A stretch of 64,000 nt of DNA from JAKFEE01 sp036675815. Lineage in GTDB: Bacteria; Pseudomonadota; Alphaproteobacteria; Rhodospirillales; Magnetospirillaceae. Shown in pieces: positions 36,431 through 44,382 of the stretch. The notes beneath the pieces are model-generated. The model was not told the DNA's origin. It made no database searches and saw only the letters and a list, made by a program, of their open reading frames with translations. Numbering within the stretch: the first letter of the stretch is position 1; each line of letters begins with the position of its first letter. Made by a program: the position numbers and the translations under genes. The stretch covers positions 1-64,000 of the forward strand of contig JAKFEE010000055.1 of NCBI GenBank assembly GCA_036675815.1, in the 5' to 3' direction.

Positions 36431-36760
36431 CTAGGGCTTCTGCAGCCGCTCTGCAATGCCGTCGATGCGCGCCGCCAGCGCTTCGATGGTCGAGGCGAGG
36501 GCTGCGTCGAGTTCGGTGCCCTGCGCATCGGCGCCCGGCGCCGGTGGCGCCTGCCGCGCCTGCGCCTCGGCCAACTCGTCGGACAGCAGCAGGCCGGTCA
36601 TCACCAGCAGCAGCGGATCGCCGACTTGCCCGACGGCGGCGGCCAATCGGCGGACGCGCTGGTCGAGTTCGCCGGCGCGATTGCGGACCCGGTCCTCCTC
36701 GCCGTCATGGCAGGCGATCTGGTAGGCGCGGCCGTTGATCTCCACGGTCACCACCGCCAT
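36431..36760 (-). CDS. zapA: Cell division protein ZapA
   Basis: FtsZ-ring stabiliser, 109 aa. The N-terminal beta region MAVVTVEINGRAYQIACHDG is followed by DRVRNRAGELDQRVRRLAAA, the conserved ZapA head, then a long coiled coil. A proline/alanine linker (QAPPAPGADAQG) interrupts the C-terminal helix. Precedes 6S RNA and follows a small coiled-coil gene by 4 bp. Confidence 0.92.
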   Translation of the reverse strand: MAVVTVEINGRAYQIACHDGEEDRVRNRAGELDQRVRRLAAAVGQVGDPLLLVMTGLLLSDELAEAQARQAPPAPGADAQGTELDAALASTIEALAARIDGIAERLQKP

Positions 36761-36764
36761 GGCC

Positions 36765-36983
36765 TCAGTCCTCCAGCGCGGCTTGCAGGCGGTCGATGGC
36801 CCCGTCCAGCCGCTCGGAGACTGCGGTGATCACCTGCTGCAGCGCGGCGTGTTCGGCGCGTGCCGCCGCCAGTTCGGCTGCCAGGTGGCTATCGCCGCCC
36901 TGATGTATCGCCAGGGCACCCTCGAGGTGCATCACCGACTGGGTCAGGCTTTCCAGCGCCGCCTTGGTGCGCGGGAGTGACAT
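36765..36983 (-). CDS. Small coiled-coil protein (DUF4164-like) upstream of zapA
   Basis: 72 aa, predicted almost entirely helical: TKAALESLTQSVMHLEGALA, AAELAAARAEHAALQQVITA and VSERLDGAIDRLQAALED show heptad hydrophobics. DUF4164-type coiled-coil genes often sit directly before zapA in alphaproteobacteria; role unknown, possibly division-associated. ATG 36983 is chosen; the frame is open upstream to 37112 but with non-coding-like composition. Confidence 0.75.
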   Translation of the reverse strand: MSLPRTKAALESLTQSVMHLEGALAIHQGGDSHLAAELAAARAEHAALQQVITAVSERLDGAIDRLQAALED

Positions 36984-37123
36984 TCCACTGTTGCTCAAAC
37001 ACCATGCTCCTTCGTCGGCCGCAGGATAGGCGGGGCTCCGGCAGGCGTCAACGCGCGCCCATGCAAACGATCCATGCGCCGGCGCCTTTACAGGCGGCGG
37101 GGCGGGGCACATCCTGCGTGGCC

Positions 37124-37555
37124 ATGAGCCGCATCGTCGTGCATTGCCGCGCCCATGCCGAAGCCGCCCTGGCGGCGGCGGCGGCGCTCGTCCGCCCGGT
37201 CACCCTGATCAGCCCCGCGGCGGCGGCCGGCTATCTCGGCGCCGCCTATTTCCAGGCGATGGTTCGCCAGGCGGCGGCATGCCATCCGGCTGTGCATAGC
37301 GCGGTGCTCGACTGCGGCCACGCGCCGGGGCGCGCCCTCGGCGCCTTGCGCCAGGGGGTGGCGGCGGTGGTACTGCGCGGCGAGGAGCAGGTGCTGGCGC
37401 GCATCGCCGACATCGCGGTGCAGCGCGGCGCGCGGCTCGAGGCCGCCGACCTGCCCGCCCTCGACCTGGGAACGCTGCCGCCTGCCGCCTGGGGCGGTGC
37501 TTGCCATGATTGGCTGAGCCGGACGGACCAGACGGATCAATTGCAAAGCGGCTGA
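37124..37555 (+). CDS. Hypothetical protein upstream of class I aldolase
   Basis: 143-aa product, unrecognised. Starts MSRIVVHCRAHAEAALAAAA, then LVRPVTLISPAAAAGYLGAA, VLDCGHAPGRALGALRQGVA and AVVLRGEEQVLARIADIAVQ. Alternating strands and helices suggest a small alpha/beta fold. Third-position GC and length support coding; the next gene begins 47 bp downstream in the same direction. ATG 37061 is an alternative start. No function proposed. Confidence 0.65.
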   Translation: MSRIVVHCRAHAEAALAAAAALVRPVTLISPAAAAGYLGAAYFQAMVRQAAACHPAVHSAVLDCGHAPGRALGALRQGVAAVVLRGEEQVLARIADIAVQRGARLEAADLPALDLGTLPPAAWGGACHDWLSRTDQTDQLQSG

Positions 37556-37602
37556 GGCTGTCCATCTGCAACAGAGCCCCATCGCCAACCGGAGGCCTGG
37601 CA

Positions 37603-38535
37603 ATGAAGTTCAGCGAACGCGTCAAGCAGATCATGGACTGCTACGAGAGCGACACGCCCGGCACCAAGGCCCATATCGCCCGCATGCTGATGCAGGGCAA
37701 GCTCGCCGGCACCGGCAAGCTGGTGATCCTGCCGGTCGACCAGGGCTTCGAGCACGGCCCGGCGCGCAGTTTCGCCCCCAACCCGGCGGCCTACGACCCG
37801 CATTATCATTTCCAGCTGGCGATCGACGCCGGGCTGTCGGCCTATGCGGCACCGCTGGGCATGATCGAAGCTGGTGCCGATACTTACGCCGGGGCCTTGC
37901 CGCTGATTCTCAAGGTCAACAGCGCCAACAGCCTGCACCGGGACAAGCAGGCATCGACCCAGGCGATCACCGCCTCGGTCGATGACGCCCTGCGCCTCGG
38001 CTGCGCGGCGATCGGCTTCACCATCTATCCCGGCTCTGATCGCGCTTACGAGATGTTCGAGGACTTGCGCGAACTCGCTGGCGAGGCCAAGGCCAAGGGG
38101 CTGGCGGTGGTGGTGTGGTCCTATCCGCGCGGCGGCGATCTCAGCGCGAAGGGCGAGACGGCGCTCGACATCGCCGCCTATGCCGCGCATATGGCGGCGC
38201 TGCTGGGGGCGCATGTCATCAAGGTGAAGCTGCCCAGCGACGCCCTGGAACTGGCCGAGGCGCGGAAGGTCTATGAAAAGTACCCGATCGACATTTCGAC
38301 GTTGACGGCGCGGGTGCGCCACGTCGTCCAGGCCGCCTTCAATGGCCGGCGCATCGTCATTTTCTCGGGCGGTGCCGCCAAGGACGACCTCAATGCCGTC
38401 TACGACGAGGTGCGCGCCATCCGCGACGGCGGCGGCTTCGGTTCGATCATTGGCCGCAACACCTTCCAGCGCCCGCGCGACCAGGCCCTGCAGATGCTCG
38501 ACCAGATCATCCGCATCCTCAAGGGCGAGGCCTGA
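37603..38535 (+). CDS. Fructose-bisphosphate aldolase class I (DhnA/FbaB type)
   Basis: Schiff-base aldolase of glycolysis/gluconeogenesis, 310 aa. Signatures: KLVILPVDQGFEHGPARSFA, KVNSANSLHRDKQASTQAIT, GFTIYPGSDRAYEMFEDL and the Schiff-base strand AHVIKVKLPSDALE (Lys near residue 207), then GRRIVIFSGGAAKD for phosphate binding. GGAGG precedes ATG 37603. Belongs to the archaeal-type class I family rather than the eukaryote-type or zinc class II enzymes. Confidence 0.93.
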   Translation: MKFSERVKQIMDCYESDTPGTKAHIARMLMQGKLAGTGKLVILPVDQGFEHGPARSFAPNPAAYDPHYHFQLAIDAGLSAYAAPLGMIEAGADTYAGALPLILKVNSANSLHRDKQASTQAITASVDDALRLGCAAIGFTIYPGSDRAYEMFEDLRELAGEAKAKGLAVVVWSYPRGGDLSAKGETALDIAAYAAHMAALLGAHVIKVKLPSDALELAEARKVYEKYPIDISTLTARVRHVVQAAFNGRRIVIFSGGAAKDDLNAVYDEVRAIRDGGGFGSIIGRNTFQRPRDQALQMLDQIIRILKGEA

Positions 38536-38543
38536 GGGGCGTT

Positions 38544-38606
38544 TGCGGAGCTGGAGCTCCGCGCTCCCGGTCCTCTCCATTTGAAGCGCGGACCTCCAGG
38601 TCCGCA
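38544..38606. repeat. Dispersed palindromic repeat family 1, inverted pair in opposite order
   Basis: GCGGAGCTGGAGCTCCGCGC with flanks (38544-38567) followed by GCGCGGACCTCCAGGTCCGC (38586-38605). Here the reverse arm comes first, unlike the copies at 11623, 43554, 54501 and 57727. Lies between convergent aldolase and the small membrane protein gene. Confidence 0.8.
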
Positions 38607-38621
38607 CGTGCGCTCTCTTAG

Positions 38622-38777
38622 CTACAGCGTCGCGACCAGGAAGCCGGCGACGCCCAGCGACGCCGCGACCGCCGCCACCAGGGCGGCACGCGGCAGGGCA
38701 CCCTGCCGGTACATGGCCACGGCCACGACCAGGATGGCCGTGCCGGCGACGATCAGCGCAATTTGCGAATCTTTCAT
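38622..38777 (-). CDS. Small two-helix membrane protein
   Basis: 51 codons: MKDSQIALIVAGTAILVVAV, then AMYRQGALPRAA and LVAAVAASLGVAGFLVATL. Two hydrophobic segments joined by a short basic loop predict an inner-membrane hairpin. It starts 21 bp after the epimerase stop on the same strand and is probably co-transcribed with it. No family recognised. Support is the membrane-like composition and tight spacing; the size makes chance possible. Confidence 0.5.
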   Translation of the reverse strand: MKDSQIALIVAGTAILVVAVAMYRQGALPRAALVAAVAASLGVAGFLVATL

Positions 38778-38798
38778 GAACCCGGCTCAGCTCCTGAC

Positions 38799-39779
38799 TC
38801 AGGCTTGGTGAAAGGTGCGGAACCACTCGATGAACTTGGGAACCCCGACATCGATCGGCGTCGTCGGACGATAGCCGAGGTCGCCGGCGATGGCGTCGAT
38901 ATCGGCATAGGTCTCCTTGACGTCGCCGGGCTGCATCGGCTCGAACTGGTATTCAGCTTTGCGGCCAAGGGCTTGCTCGATTAGTTCGATGTAACGCATC
39001 AGCGGCTCGGAGCGGTGATTGCCGATGTTGTATAGGCGATAGGGCGCCATTTGGCCGTCGTCGGCCGGCGCATGGTCGATCACGGCGAGAACGCCGGCGA
39101 CGATGTCGTCGATGTAGGTGAAGTCGCGGCGCATGTCGCCGTTGTTGAAGACGCGGATCGGCTTGCCGTCGAGAATCGCCTTGGCGAACAGATAGGCGGC
39201 CATGTCGGGGCGGCCCCACGGCCCATAGACGGTGAAGAAGCGCAGCCCCGTGGTGGGAACGCGGTAGAGGTGGCTGTAGGTGTGGGCCATCAACTCGTTG
39301 GCCTTCTTCGACGCCGCATACAGCGACACCGGATTGTCGACGCGATCCTCGACCGAGAACGGCAGCTTCTTGTTGGCGCCATAGACCGAGGACGAGCTGG
39401 CATAGATCAGGTGTTCGCATTTGGGGAGATGGCGCGCCATCTCCAGGATCACCAGGAACCCGTCCATGTTGGTGTGGGCATAGGCGTAGGGATTGATCAA
39501 CGAATAGCGCACTCCCGCCTGAGCCGCGAGGTTGACCAGGCGGGTGACGTCGGGGTGGTTCGCCGCCACGTCCTCCATGGCGGCGCGATCGGCAATGTCG
39601 GCCTTGACGAAGTGGAAGCCGGGGAAGCGCTGTAATTGCCCCAGCCGCGCCTCTTTCAGCGTGACGTCGTAGTAATCGTTGAGATTGTCGACACCGACAA
39701 CGTGATCGCCGCGCTCGAGCAGGCGCAGACAGGCGTGCATGCCGATGAAGCCGGCGGCACCGGTGACCAGGACCTTCAT
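38799..39779 (-). CDS. NAD-dependent epimerase, UDP-glucuronate 4-epimerase type
   Basis: Extended short-chain dehydrogenase of 326 aa. NAD-binding MKVLVTGAAGFIGMHACLRL, then DNLNDYYDVTLKEARLGQL, a stretch typical of UDP-glucuronate 4-epimerases. Active site: SSSSVYGANKKLPFS and the Tyr-x3-Lys of SLYAASKKANELMAH; TVYGPWGRPDMAAYLFAKAI is also diagnostic. GGGAG precedes ATG 39779. Likely supplies UDP-galacturonate for surface polysaccharide; no other sugar-nucleotide gene is nearby. Confidence 0.88.
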   Translation of the reverse strand: MKVLVTGAAGFIGMHACLRLLERGDHVVGVDNLNDYYDVTLKEARLGQLQRFPGFHFVKADIADRAAMEDVAANHPDVTRLVNLAAQAGVRYSLINPYAYAHTNMDGFLVILEMARHLPKCEHLIYASSSSVYGANKKLPFSVEDRVDNPVSLYAASKKANELMAHTYSHLYRVPTTGLRFFTVYGPWGRPDMAAYLFAKAILDGKPIRVFNNGDMRRDFTYIDDIVAGVLAVIDHAPADDGQMAPYRLYNIGNHRSEPLMRYIELIEQALGRKAEYQFEPMQPGDVKETYADIDAIAGDLGYRPTTPIDVGVPKFIEWFRTFHQA

Positions 39780-40008
39780 CTCCAACTCCCTGTTGCCGGG
39801 CTCTGATATATCGCAGCCTCCGGCCGAAATCATCCCTGACAGCCGCCCGGCGCGCCGTATGCCCGCCTGGACGCAATAATCACATAACCACGCCGGGGCG
39901 TGCGGCAATTTAGCATCGGCCGCGCCCTACCGGTCGTAGCAAACTGTCTTTTCTCTTCAATATGTTGCGAGCGATTGCCGACCGTCGATCTCGGCATTAC
40001 CTTGAGGG

Positions 40009-40028
40009 GAGGCCCTTTGGTGGGCCTC
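40009..40028 (+). promoter_or_regulatory. Leader hairpin upstream of indolepyruvate oxidoreductase
   Basis: GAGGCCC (40009-40015) and GGGCCTC (40022-40028) form an exact 7-bp stem with loop TTTGGT, 25 bp before the start codon. May affect translation or message stability; no U-run follows. The rest of 39780-40053 shows no gene. Confidence 0.35.
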
Positions 40029-40053
40029 TCGGGCGCCCTGGGAGGAGCCGGCA

Positions 40054-43000
40054 ATGACGATCGCCACGCGCGTCACCCTCGACGACAAATATGCTCTTTC
40101 CGCCGGCCGCATCTACCTGAGCGGCACGCAGGCGCTGGTGCGCCTGCCGATGCTGCAGCGCCAGCGCGACCTGATGGCGGGGCTCAACACCGCCGGCTTC
40201 GTCTCCGGGTATCGCGGCTCGCCGCTGGGTGGGCTCGACAAGGAATTCTGGAAGGCCGGCAAGTTCCTGGCGGAAAACCACGTGCGCTTCCAGTCGGGCA
40301 TCAACGAGGACCTCGCCGCCACGGCGATCTGGGGTACCCAGCAGACCGCCTTGTTCCAGGACGGCCTGTATGACGGCGTCTTCGCCATGTGGTACGGCAA
40401 GGGCCCCGGCGTCGACCGCTGCGGCGACGTGTTCAAGCATGGCAACGCCCAGGGCACGGCGAAACATGGTGGCGTATTGGTTCTTGCCGGCGACGATCAC
40501 GGGGCCAAGTCGTCGACCCTGCCGCATCAGAGCGAATACGCCTTCATGGATGCGCAGATGCCGGTGCTCAACCCGGCCAGCCTGCAGGACCTGCTCGATT
40601 TCGGCCTGATCGGTTTCGCGCTGTCGCGCTATTCCGGCTGCTGGGTGGCGATGAAGGCCATCGCCGAGATGGTCGACAGCTCGGGGTCGATCGACGTCAG
40701 CCCTGACCGGCTGCGCCTGGTCGAGCCCACCGACTTCTCCCTGCCGGCCGACGGCGTGCATCTGCGCTGGCCCGACACCGCGCTCGGCCAGGAATACCGG
40801 CTGATGCGCCACAAGCTGTACGCGGCGCTGGCCTTCGCCCGCGCCAACAGGATCGACCGCGTCGTCGTCGATGCGCCCGAGCCACGCTTCGGCATCGTCA
40901 CTACCGGCAAGGCCTATCTCGACGTCATGCAGGCTCTCGAGGACCTGGGCATCGACGAGCGCCATGCGGCCGAGATTGGTCTGCGCGTCTACAAGGTCGG
41001 CATGAGCTGGCCATTGGAGCGCGACGGCGTGCGCCACTTCGCCGAGGGTCTGGACGAGATCCTGGTGGTCGAGGAGAAGCGCGCCGTCGTCGAGAACCAG
41101 CTCAAGGAGCAGCTCTACAACTGGCGCGAGGACGTGCGCCCGCGCGTGGTCGGCAAGTTCGACGAGGACGGCCAGTGGATTCTGCCCTCGGCCGGCGAGC
41201 TGACTCCGGCGCGCATCGCCCGCGTCGTCGCCGCCCGCATCGACCGCTTCTACACCAGCCCGCGCATCAAGGAGCGGCTGGAGTGGCTGGAGAAGAAGGA
41301 GGCCAGCCTGGCCACGGGGCAGGCGCCGGTGCAGCGCATCCCCTATTTCTGCTCGGGCTGCCCCCACAACACCTCGACCAATGTGCCGGAAGGCAGCCGC
41401 GCCATGGCCGGCATCGGCTGCCACTACATGGCCACGTGGATGGACCGCAGCACCATCGGCTTCACCCACATGGGCGGCGAGGGCGTGCCCTGGGTCGGGC
41501 AGGCGCCGTTCGTCAAGACCAGGCACATGTTCCAGAATCTCGGCGACGGCACCTATTTCCATTCGGGATCGCTGGCCATCCGCGCCTGCGTTGCCGCCGA
41601 CGTCAACATCACCTTCAAGATTCTCTACAACGATGCGGTGGCCATGACCGGCGGCCAGCCGATCGACGGCACTCTGACCGTGGCGCAGATCACCCATCAG
41701 CTCGAGGCCGAAGGGGTGAAAAAGATCGTCGTCGTCAGCGACGAGCCCGACAAATACGGTGCCAAGCCGGGCTTCGCCGATGGCACCACCATCCATGACC
41801 GCCACGAGCTCGACAAGCTGCAGCGCGAGCTGCGCGAGTATCAGGGCGTCTCGGTGCTGATCTACGACCAGACCTGTGCCGCCGAGAAGCGCCGCCGCCG
41901 CAAGCGCGGCACCATGCCCGACCCGGCCAAGCGGGTGTTCATCAATGAGCTGGTGTGCGAGGGCTGCGGCGACTGCAGCGTCAAGTCGAATTGCGTCTCG
42001 GTCATCCCCGTCGAAACCGAATTCGGCCGCAAGCGCGCCATCGACCAGTCGAGCTGCAACAAGGACTATTCCTGCGTCGACGGCTTCTGCCCCAGCTTCG
42101 TCACCGTCCACGGCGGCGCGTTGCGCAAGCCGGCGGCGCAGGGCGCCAAAGCGGGCGCCTGGCCGGAGCTTTCCGAGCCGATCCTGCCGGCCAGCGCCGA
42201 GCCCTACGGCATCGTCATCACCGGCATCGGCGGCACCGGCGTCGTCACCATTGGCGCCTTGCTGGGCATGGCGGCGCATCTCGAAGGCAAGGGCATTTCG
42301 GTGCTCGACATGACCGGGCTGGCGCAGAAGAACGGCGCCGTGGTCAGCCATGTGCGCATCGCCGACGATCCCGCCGCCATCCACGCCGTGCGCATCGTCG
42401 CCGGCGGCGCCAATCTGCTGCTGGGCTGCGACGAGATCACCGCCGCCGGCTTCGAGGCGCTGTCGAAGGCCCGCGCCGGCCACACCCGCGCCATCATCAA
42501 CGGCCATCAGACGATGACGGCGCAGTTCACCCACGACCCCGACATGGTGCTGCCGACGGCCGAGCTGTCGCGCAAGATCCGCGAGGCCGTGGGCGACGAT
42601 GCCGCCGATTTCGTCGACGGCACCGCGCTCGCCACCGCGCTCATGGGCGATTCGATCGCCAGCAACCTGTTCATGGTCGGCGTCGCCTGGCAGAAGGGGC
42701 TGATCCCGCTGTCGGCCGAGGCCATCAACCGCGCCATAGAACTGAACGGCGCCGCCGTCGAGCAGAACAAGCAGGCCTTCCTGTGGGGCCGCCGCACCGC
42801 CGTCGACGAGGCCGCCGTGCGGGCGGTGGCGTTGCCTCACGACGCCCCCGACGACCAGCGGTTCTCGCGCGGCCTGGACGAGGTGATCGCCCGCCGCGTC
42901 GATTTCCTCACCGACTATCAGAGCGCCGGCTATGCCCGCCGCTATCGCCGGCTGGTCGATGAGGTGCGCCAGAGCGAGGCCGACAAGACCGGCGGCGAGG

Positions 43001-43530
43001 CGCTGACCGACGCGGTGGCGCGCTCGCTGTTCAAGCTGATGGCCTACAAGGACGAGTACGAGGTGGCGCGCCTGTTCACCGGCGCCATCTTCCGCCAGGA
43101 ACTGGAGGAGCAGTTCGAGGGCGACTATCGCCTGGAGTTCCACCTGGCGCCGCCGTTCCTGTCCAAGCCCGATCCCGACACCGGCGAGGTCGGCAAGCGG
43201 CGATTCGGCCCGTGGATGATGACGGCCTTCCGCCAGCTCGCCCGGCTGCGCCGCCTGCGTGGCACGCCGCTCGACGTCTTCGGCTATCAGGACGAGCGGC
43301 GCCTGGACCGCAATCTCGTCGCCGACTACCGCGACACCGTGGCCGCGCTGATCGCCGGGCTGACGCCGGAGAATCGCGACCTGGCGGTGCGGATCGCCGC
43401 GCTGCCGCAGAAGATGCGCGGCTTCGGCCACGTCAAGGCGCGCAACGTGCGCGAGGCCAAGGCCGAGGAAGACGCGCTGATGGCCGCGTTCCGCAATCCG
43501 CCGGCGCCGCGGCGCCAAGCGGCGGAGTGA
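40054..43530 (+). CDS. Indolepyruvate ferredoxin oxidoreductase, fused alpha-beta form
   Basis: Oxidatively decarboxylates aryl pyruvates to aryl-acetyl-CoA with ferredoxin, 1158 aa. N-terminal pyruvate-oxidoreductase domain RIYLSGTQALVRLPMLQRQR; the TPP-binding part has YFCSGCPHNTSTNVPEGSRA and GIGCHYMATWMDRSTIGFTH MG-type sequence. A ferredoxin-like motif CEGCGDCSVKSNCVSV lies near residues 635-650, and the gamma-like domain GIVITGIGGTGVVTIGALLG at about 727. Single-chain forms are frequent in alpha- and betaproteobacteria. GGGAGGAG precedes the ATG. Works in aromatic amino acid catabolism, consistent with hpd elsewhere in the window. Confidence 0.93.
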   Translation: MTIATRVTLDDKYALSAGRIYLSGTQALVRLPMLQRQRDLMAGLNTAGFVSGYRGSPLGGLDKEFWKAGKFLAENHVRFQSGINEDLAATAIWGTQQTALFQDGLYDGVFAMWYGKGPGVDRCGDVFKHGNAQGTAKHGGVLVLAGDDHGAKSSTLPHQSEYAFMDAQMPVLNPASLQDLLDFGLIGFALSRYSGCWVAMKAIAEMVDSSGSIDVSPDRLRLVEPTDFSLPADGVHLRWPDTALGQEYRLMRHKLYAALAFARANRIDRVVVDAPEPRFGIVTTGKAYLDVMQALEDLGIDERHAAEIGLRVYKVGMSWPLERDGVRHFAEGLDEILVVEEKRAVVENQLKEQLYNWREDVRPRVVGKFDEDGQWILPSAGELTPARIARVVAARIDRFYTSPRIKERLEWLEKKEASLATGQAPVQRIPYFCSGCPHNTSTNVPEGSRAMAGIGCHYMATWMDRSTIGFTHMGGEGVPWVGQAPFVKTRHMFQNLGDGTYFHSGSLAIRACVAADVNITFKILYNDAVAMTGGQPIDGTLTVAQITHQLEAEGVKKIVVVSDEPDKYGAKPGFADGTTIHDRHELDKLQRELREYQGVSVLIYDQTCAAEKRRRRKRGTMPDPAKRVFINELVCEGCGDCSVKSNCVSVIPVETEFGRKRAIDQSSCNKDYSCVDGFCPSFVTVHGGALRKPAAQGAKAGAWPELSEPILPASAEPYGIVITGIGGTGVVTIGALLGMAAHLEGKGISVLDMTGLAQKNGAVVSHVRIADDPAAIHAVRIVAGGANLLLGCDEITAAGFEALSKARAGHTRAIINGHQTMTAQFTHDPDMVLPTAELSRKIREAVGDDAADFVDGTALATALMGDSIASNLFMVGVAWQKGLIPLSAEAINRAIELNGAAVEQNKQAFLWGRRTAVDEAAVRAVALPHDAPDDQRFSRGLDEVIARRVDFLTDYQSAGYARRYRRLVDEVRQSEADKTGGEALTDAVARSLFKLMAYKDEYEVARLFTGAIFRQELEEQFEGDYRLEFHLAPPFLSKPDPDTGEVGKRRFGPWMMTAFRQLARLRRLRGTPLDVFGYQDERRLDRNLVADYRDTVAALIAGLTPENRDLAVRIAALPQKMRGFGHVKARNVREAKAEEDALMAAFRNPPAPRRQAAE

Positions 43531-43553
43531 GCTGGGTGCCGGGTGTGGGGTGA

Positions 43554-43608
43554 GGAGCGCGGAGCTCCAGCTCCGCATTCCGCGTGCGGAGCTGGAGCTC
43601 CGCGTTCC
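43554..43608. repeat. Dispersed palindromic repeat family 1, inverted pair between convergent genes
   Basis: GCGCGGAGCTCCAGCTCCGC with flanks (43554-43577) and the inverted arm GCGGAGCTGGAGCTCCGCGT (43586-43605). Lies between the oxidoreductase stop and the mazF stop, a likely two-way transcription stop. Confidence 0.85.
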
Positions 43609-43614
43609 AGCCCT

Positions 43615-43938
43615 TCAGGCGAAGCCCAGGAACAGGGCCAGCGCGCGATTGACGGCCACCATGGTGGCGTCGCCGATTCGGCCAAATGAGGCGCCGATCT
43701 TGGCGCGTCTCACCGTGATGGCCTTGTCCACCATGATCTGTGAACGCATACGCAGGCCGTTTTCCGGGGTCGGATCGACGGTCAGACGAAACAACGGCGC
43801 TTCCACAAGGGTGCTGGACACCAGCAACACCGTCACGGTGGCGTGCGCATCGAATTGATCGGACTGGATGACCAAGGCGGGCCGGGGTTTCCCGAATTCC
43901 CCCTGTACGGCGATGGTGACGAGATCACCTCGCCTCAT
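43615..43938 (-). CDS. MazF/PemK-family toxin endoribonuclease
   Basis: 107-aa mRNA interferase. MRRGDLVTIAVQGEFGKPRP and ALVIQSDQFDAHATVTVLLV carry the family pattern RGDiw...GKPRPavViq, with the catalytic Arg in the KPRP loop. LRMRSQIMVDKAITVRRAKI corresponds to the conserved second Arg/Thr region. ATG 43938 overlaps the mazE stop (ATGA). The toxin appears intact, so with its partner it forms a complete module. Confidence 0.88.
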   Translation of the reverse strand: MRRGDLVTIAVQGEFGKPRPALVIQSDQFDAHATVTVLLVSSTLVEAPLFRLTVDPTPENGLRMRSQIMVDKAITVRRAKIGASFGRIGDATMVAVNRALALFLGFA

Positions 43939-44162
43939 TCGGTCCAGCCCTCCACATCGGTGAGGGCTTCGTCCATGACGGCCTGCAAGTCGGGATCGGC
44001 GGCATCGGCGATGGCCGCGCGCTTGGACTGGCGCCGGCATTCCTCGGCAAAGCCGGGGCGGCGGGTATCGGGCACCCAGATCTGCAGTGGGCGGAGACCG
44101 GCAGCCCGAAGGCCGGCCCGGTGCTGCCTGACGCGGCCGGCACTCTTCGATACCATGCTCAT
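43935..44162 (-). CDS. MazE-family antitoxin (DUF3018)
   Basis: 75-aa antitoxin. RVRQHRAGLRAAGLRPLQIW and VPDTRRPGFAEECRRQSKRA are the DUF3018 pattern (basic ribbon-helix-helix-like N-terminus). The acidic tail AADPDLQAVMDEALTDVEGW is likely to wrap the toxin. Start at ATG 44162, or 44156 with AGGT eight bases before it. A perfect 12-bp palindrome lies 14 bp upstream. Confidence 0.85.
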   Translation of the reverse strand: MSMVSKSAGRVRQHRAGLRAAGLRPLQIWVPDTRRPGFAEECRRQSKRAAIADAADPDLQAVMDEALTDVEGWTE

Positions 44163-44175
44163 TACCTGAATGAAG

Positions 44176-44187
44176 GTTACATGTAAC
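44176..44187. promoter_or_regulatory. Palindrome GTTACATGTAAC upstream of mazE
   Basis: Perfect 12-bp palindrome just before the mazE start, a suitable autoregulatory operator. Ten of its bases recur at 13472-13481. Confidence 0.45.
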
Positions 44188-44286
44188 AGATAGCCAAGAG
44201 CCTCCCAGGGTTCAAGACGGCCGAACTATTCGGTTAAAAATCCCTGCACGAAATCGTTGCCAACGGAGCCGTGATTCGCATAGCCT

Positions 44287-44320
44287 GTGTGCACACCTGA
44301 TCCGAGGCACAAGATATAGC
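44287..44320 (+). promoter_or_regulatory. Candidate NrdR boxes upstream of nrdJ
   Basis: GTGTGCACAC (44287-44296) is a perfect palindrome, and CACAAGATATAGCG (44308-44321) resembles the NrdR consensus (ACAC-TATATA-GTGT). Their centres are about 22 bp apart, two helical turns. NrdR commonly represses ribonucleotide reductase genes, which makes the placement meaningful, but the matches are imperfect. I see no cobalamin riboswitch signature in 44188-44382. Confidence 0.3.
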
Positions 44321-44382
44321 GCTGCGGCACAAGCAGCGTCGGGGGGCCGAGGCGGGGCAACACCATGCAGACAGGGGGACGC

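Noticed and set aside
40009..40028. Riboswitch upstream of indolepyruvate oxidoreductase
   Set aside because: A single small hairpin without conserved aptamer sequence; listed only as a leader hairpin.
39997..43578. 1193-codon minus-strand open frame opposite indolepyruvate oxidoreductase
   Set aside because: Antisense shadow of a well-conserved gene with low-complexity translation.
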